Source: Actinomycetota bacterium
Lineage (GTDB): Bacteria; Actinomycetota; Acidimicrobiia; Acidimicrobiales; Ilumatobacteraceae
DNA: 62,259 nucleotides
Assembly (NCBI GenBank): GCA_027592925.1
Contig: JAQCJO010000005.1
Location: forward strand, 1-62,259
Direction of reading: 5' to 3'
Part shown: positions 59,097 through 62,259 of the stretch, piece by piece
Layout: the number at the start of each line of letters is the position of its first letter
Position numbering within the stretch: the first letter of the stretch is position 1
Program-made: the position numbers and the translations under genes
Notes under the pieces: generated by a model
Databases searched by the model: none
Seen by the model: only the letters and a program-made list of their open reading frames with translations
What the model was told of the DNA's origin: nothing

Positions 59097-61379
59097 CTAG
59101 TTGGCCGACTGAATTGCGCTCCACACGCGTTCTGGTGTGGCCGGCATGTCGATGTGACGCACACCCAAGTGAGTGAGCGCATCGATTACTGCTGATTGCA
59201 CTGCAGGAGTTGAGCCAATGGTGCCCGACTCGCCGATGCCTTTCGCGCCAAGTGGGTTGCGGGGTGTTGGTGTCTCCATGTGGATTACCTCAAAGCTTGG
59301 CAACTCTGCAGCAGAAATAAATGCGTAGTCAGCAAAGTTGGAAGTGATCGGGTTGCCGTCAGTGTCATAGCGAACTTCTTCAAGGAGTGCTTGTGCAGCA
59401 CCTTGGCCGATGCCACCATGTATTTGGCCATCCAAAATAAGCGGGTTGATTACTCGGCCAGCATCGTCGCACGCAACGTGTCTGATCAAGGTGACTTTGC
59501 CTGTTTCGGTATCAACTTCAACAACTGAAACGTGAGCCCCGAAAGGAAATGTTGCACCGTTGGATACGAAATTTGATTCTTGAACTAAGCCACCGTCAGT
59601 TGCAAGTGCCGACGAAATGTCGGCCCATGTTTTTGCGACTGCTGGAGTGCCTGCCACATGGAATGCAGCGGTGAATTTGTCGAATACCACGTCGTCTTCG
59701 TTGGCCTCAAGCAAACGTGCTGCGTGTTTGCGTGCTTGCTCAACGAGTTCTTTGGATGCCTGGTGCACTGCGGCGCCACCTTGTTGTAACGAGCGTGAGC
59801 CCATTGTTCCACCACCAGTAGGCACCAAGTCTGTGTCGCCCCACACAACATCGATCATGTCCATGGCGATGCCGGTCTCATCACTCGCCAACATTGACCA
59901 CGCGGTTACATGACCCTGTCCGTGCGGTGAAGTACCGGTGTACACAATGGCGCGACCGTTTGGAAGGATTTCAACTTTGCCAAACTCGCCTTTCGAATTT
60001 CCTGCTGTGATTTCGACATACACGCTGATGCCAATGCCGAGTTGTTTGGTATTGCCACTTGCACGACGAGCAGCCTGGTCTTTTCGAAGTTGTGCATAGT
60101 TGGACGCTTCGAGAACTTTGTCGAGCGCTCCTTCAAAATCGCCTACGTCGTACGTTTGTCCAATCGATGTGGTGAAGGGCTCGAGAAACTTTGGAATCAA
60201 GTTGATGCGTCGCACTTCGGCAGGGTCTTTGCCAAGTTTGAGTGCAAACAAATCCATTGCTCGCTCAATCGCTGCTGTTGCCTCTGGGCGTCCTGCGCCG
60301 CGGTAGGCAACCATTGGTGTGGTGTTGGTTGCGACCGACGTGGTGCGCACTTCAATCACAGGAATGTCGTAAACACCAGAGGCCATTGGGCGAGTCATGT
60401 ACGGGGCAAGGATTGCACCAATATCAACCCACGCACCCGAATCTTGTAGAGCATGTAATTGGTATGCGGTCACTTTGCCCGTACGAGTTCCACCAATAGT
60501 GATGTATTGAATTTGGCCTCGGCCATGACCGAGTGCGACCATCGATTCGCTGCGCGTTTCAGTCCAACGCACCGGTTTGCCAACTTGCTTTGCAATTCGT
60601 CCTAACAACAGATCTTCTGGGTACGCATCGATCTTTGCTCCGAAACCACCGCCGACATCTGGTGTGATCACGCGAACTTGGCCAGCTTCGAGTGCATTGA
60701 CTTTGAGGATTGCATCGCGTGCGCCCTGTGCGTGCTGTGTCGACAACCACTGCACCAAGCGACCGTTGTCCCATGCGGCTGCGGCACCACGCACCTCAAG
60801 GGGACAAGGTGCAACACGCTGATTGACGAACCGACCCTTGACGACAACTTCGCAATCGGCGAACAATGCATCGCCCGTGTTGTCTGGCATGCCGATGGCG
60901 GTCGACTCAAAGACAACGTTGCTGCCAACTTCTTCGTAAATAAGAGTTGATGAAGTCATTGCCTGCTCAACATCGATAAGAATTTCGAGTGCGTCGTAAT
61001 CAACGATGACGCGCTCTGCTGCGTCTTCGCCTTGGTTTGCAAGTTCGGTAAGCACTATCGCAAGTGGTTCGCCAACGTAACGAACTTTTCCGCTTGCAAG
61101 AAGTGTTCGCTTGGCCATCGGATTAAACGAAGCTTCAACAGGTTGCAGCCCAAGATCTTGTGCGGTGTAGATAGCAACGACGCCTGGCATTGTGAGGGCT
61201 TCAGAAACATCGATGCTGGTGATGTTGGCGTGGGCAACAGTTGAACGAACAAAAGTTGCATGCACCGCTCCGACCAACAATGGTTCGTCGCGCAAGTCGT
61301 CTACATATACGCCACCAGTTGTAAGAAACTTTGGGTCTTCTTTACGAAGAACGCGGTTACCTAAAATACTTCCAGCCAT
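59097..61379 (-). CDS. Second molybdenum hydroxylase large subunit, form II CoxL-like
   Basis: Protein of 760 residues, similar in architecture to the CoxL at 55766. Its active-site loop is also AYRGAGR (about residues 358-364), with GQGHVTAWSM and the catalytic Glu in AKGIGESGTIGSTP. AGAGGAG precedes the ATG at 61379; a longer frame adds nine codons. It has no small or medium subunit of its own in the window, so it may share CoxS/CoxM. It lies 48 bases after the FtsB-like gene, on the same strand. Confidence 0.9.
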   Translation of the reverse strand: MAGSILGNRVLRKEDPKFLTTGGVYVDDLRDEPLLVGAVHATFVRSTVAHANITSIDVSEALTMPGVVAIYTAQDLGLQPVEASFNPMAKRTLLASGKVRYVGEPLAIVLTELANQGEDAAERVIVDYDALEILIDVEQAMTSSTLIYEEVGSNVVFESTAIGMPDNTGDALFADCEVVVKGRFVNQRVAPCPLEVRGAAAAWDNGRLVQWLSTQHAQGARDAILKVNALEAGQVRVITPDVGGGFGAKIDAYPEDLLLGRIAKQVGKPVRWTETRSESMVALGHGRGQIQYITIGGTRTGKVTAYQLHALQDSGAWVDIGAILAPYMTRPMASGVYDIPVIEVRTTSVATNTTPMVAYRGAGRPEATAAIERAMDLFALKLGKDPAEVRRINLIPKFLEPFTTSIGQTYDVGDFEGALDKVLEASNYAQLRKDQAARRASGNTKQLGIGISVYVEITAGNSKGEFGKVEILPNGRAIVYTGTSPHGQGHVTAWSMLASDETGIAMDMIDVVWGDTDLVPTGGGTMGSRSLQQGGAAVHQASKELVEQARKHAARLLEANEDDVVFDKFTAAFHVAGTPAVAKTWADISSALATDGGLVQESNFVSNGATFPFGAHVSVVEVDTETGKVTLIRHVACDDAGRVINPLILDGQIHGGIGQGAAQALLEEVRYDTDGNPITSNFADYAFISAAELPSFEVIHMETPTPRNPLGAKGIGESGTIGSTPAVQSAVIDALTHLGVRHIDMPATPERVWSAIQSAN

Positions 61380-61427
61380 TGCCGCTCCTCTGTGGGGAAT
61401 AGCCACAAGGTTAGTGATCGAAGAGCG

Positions 61428-61862
61428 TTACGGAACAAGTGGGTCAAGTGAAATCTGGCTCTTGGCGTCCTGCTGTGCTGCTTCGAGTGTTTTTACAAAC
61501 ATCATCGTTGAAACGATTGTGTACGGCCAGCGCTCGGGAAGTGTTGTTGAAAGTGCAGGGGTGTCCATCATTGGAACTCGTCGCTCGGAAGGATAGAGGT
61601 AGCCAAGTTGTGTGCGAATGGCATCGCGCAATCCCGAAGGAGATTGCAAATAGTTGACTTGGTCTTGCATATTCTCAACCATGTCTGCATAGGCGGCATA
61701 TTCCTGCTGCTTTGCGTTGAGAACGCTGCGCTGACTCATCCAGGTGCGCACGGGTACAACAAACAGTGTTGTTGCCAGAGCAAAGACCACGAGAACCACG
61801 AGAGGAACCGCAAATGCACGAACACCACGATGGCGCACGAGATGCAGATCGGTACTTGACAC
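61428..61862 (-). CDS. FtsB/DivIC-like septum formation protein
   Basis: Protein of 144 residues: short basic N-terminus, one membrane span (AVPLVVLVVFALATTLFVV), then a coiled coil (NAKQQEYAAYADMVENMQDQVNYL, shown here only as 61610-61720) and QLGYLYPSERRV. This is the FtsB/DivIC topology for the divisome. It lies between enolase and the cox island, matching the eno-ftsB order of actinobacteria. GTG start; GGAGGG abuts it. Confidence 0.82.
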   Translation of the reverse strand: MSSTDLHLVRHRGVRAFAVPLVVLVVFALATTLFVVPVRTWMSQRSVLNAKQQEYAAYADMVENMQDQVNYLQSPSGLRDAIRTQLGYLYPSERRVPMMDTPALSTTLPERWPYTIVSTMMFVKTLEAAQQDAKSQISLDPLVP

Positions 61863-61918
61863 CCCTCCATTGTGGCTGTTGAGAAGCCCAAAATGGTGGA
61901 GTATGCGGTTGCTGGTGT

Positions 61919-62259
<341 letters not shown>

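Noticed and set aside
55766-61379. Calling either large subunit a true (form I) aerobic CO dehydrogenase
   Set aside because: Both active-site loops read AYRGAGR. The form I AYxCSFR motif with its Cu-binding Cys is absent.

Overview
The window reads as a gene-dense chromosomal segment of an actinobacterium with roughly 50% G+C. The class Acidimicrobiia (planktonic, Ilumatobacter-like) is my best guess. Supporting points are an Asp-type MurA, the MEP-pathway gene dxs, a MeaB GTPase, an LLM-type flavin/F420 oxidoreductase, the galU-moeA-(GlpR-like) neighbourhood, the eno-ftsB-DUF501/ppx neighbourhood, and widespread GTG/TTG starts. No phage, transposon, CRISPR array or rRNA is visible, and no gene-free stretch exceeds about 150 bases.

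Layout. 1-8280: a pyrimidine/hydantoin catabolic operon (amidase, dihydropyrimidinase, semialdehyde dehydrogenase, LLM oxidoreductase, four-gene ABC importer) closed by a UUCG-loop terminator. 8296-16277: housekeeping genes (class II FBPase, an internally duplicated acidic protein, a J-domain-like protein, a Tex30-like hydrolase, an MFS carrier, murA, a NifU-type protein, meaB, azlC/azlD). 16291-24997: an SRPBCC protein, a methyltransferase, cysteine desulfurase plus mnmA, an M14 peptidase, a TSUP exporter, dxs-hisN and an Aur1-like PAP2 enzyme. 25021-29411: tldD/pmbA, a Phd/VapC toxin-antitoxin pair and uppP. 29421-36645: SAF protein, Cys-less FmdB/Ruc-like protein, galU, a beta-lactamase-fold hydrolase, a glycolipid-binding-like protein, moeA (or Glp), moaA, moaC and a GlpR/SepX-like membrane protein. 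36678-43015: tRNA-Ala(CGC), acyl-CoA synthetase, an MFS carrier, PfkB kinase, a QueF-like protein, enoyl-CoA hydratase and small unknowns. 43036-45089: a RimJ-type acetyltransferase and a DUF501-Ppx/GppA fusion. 45093-61379: a molybdenum-hydroxylase (form II CODH-like, cox) island. 61428-62259: an FtsB/DivIC-like protein and the 3' end of enolase.

How it fits together. The cox island holds coxS-coxL-coxM, a second complete form II large subunit, and the accessory genes coxD (MoxR), coxE (VWA), a split xdhC pair, a MobA/MocA-like transferase and coxG. It sits exactly between ftsB and DUF501-ppx, genes that are contiguous in many actinobacteria, so it looks like an insertion into an ancestral block. 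The moaA/moaC/moeA genes elsewhere in the window can supply the cofactor its large subunits need. One PAP2 gene in the island is broken by a single in-frame amber codon.

A window-wide signal that ordinary annotation does not show: about 18 operon-leading genes have a TAnnnT hexamer 6-10 bases before the start codon and no Shine-Dalgarno sequence, which is the layout expected for leaderless mRNAs. Internal operon genes instead have SD motifs or ATGA/GTGA/TAATG overlaps. Several divergent gene pairs appear to share overlapping or adjacent -10 elements.
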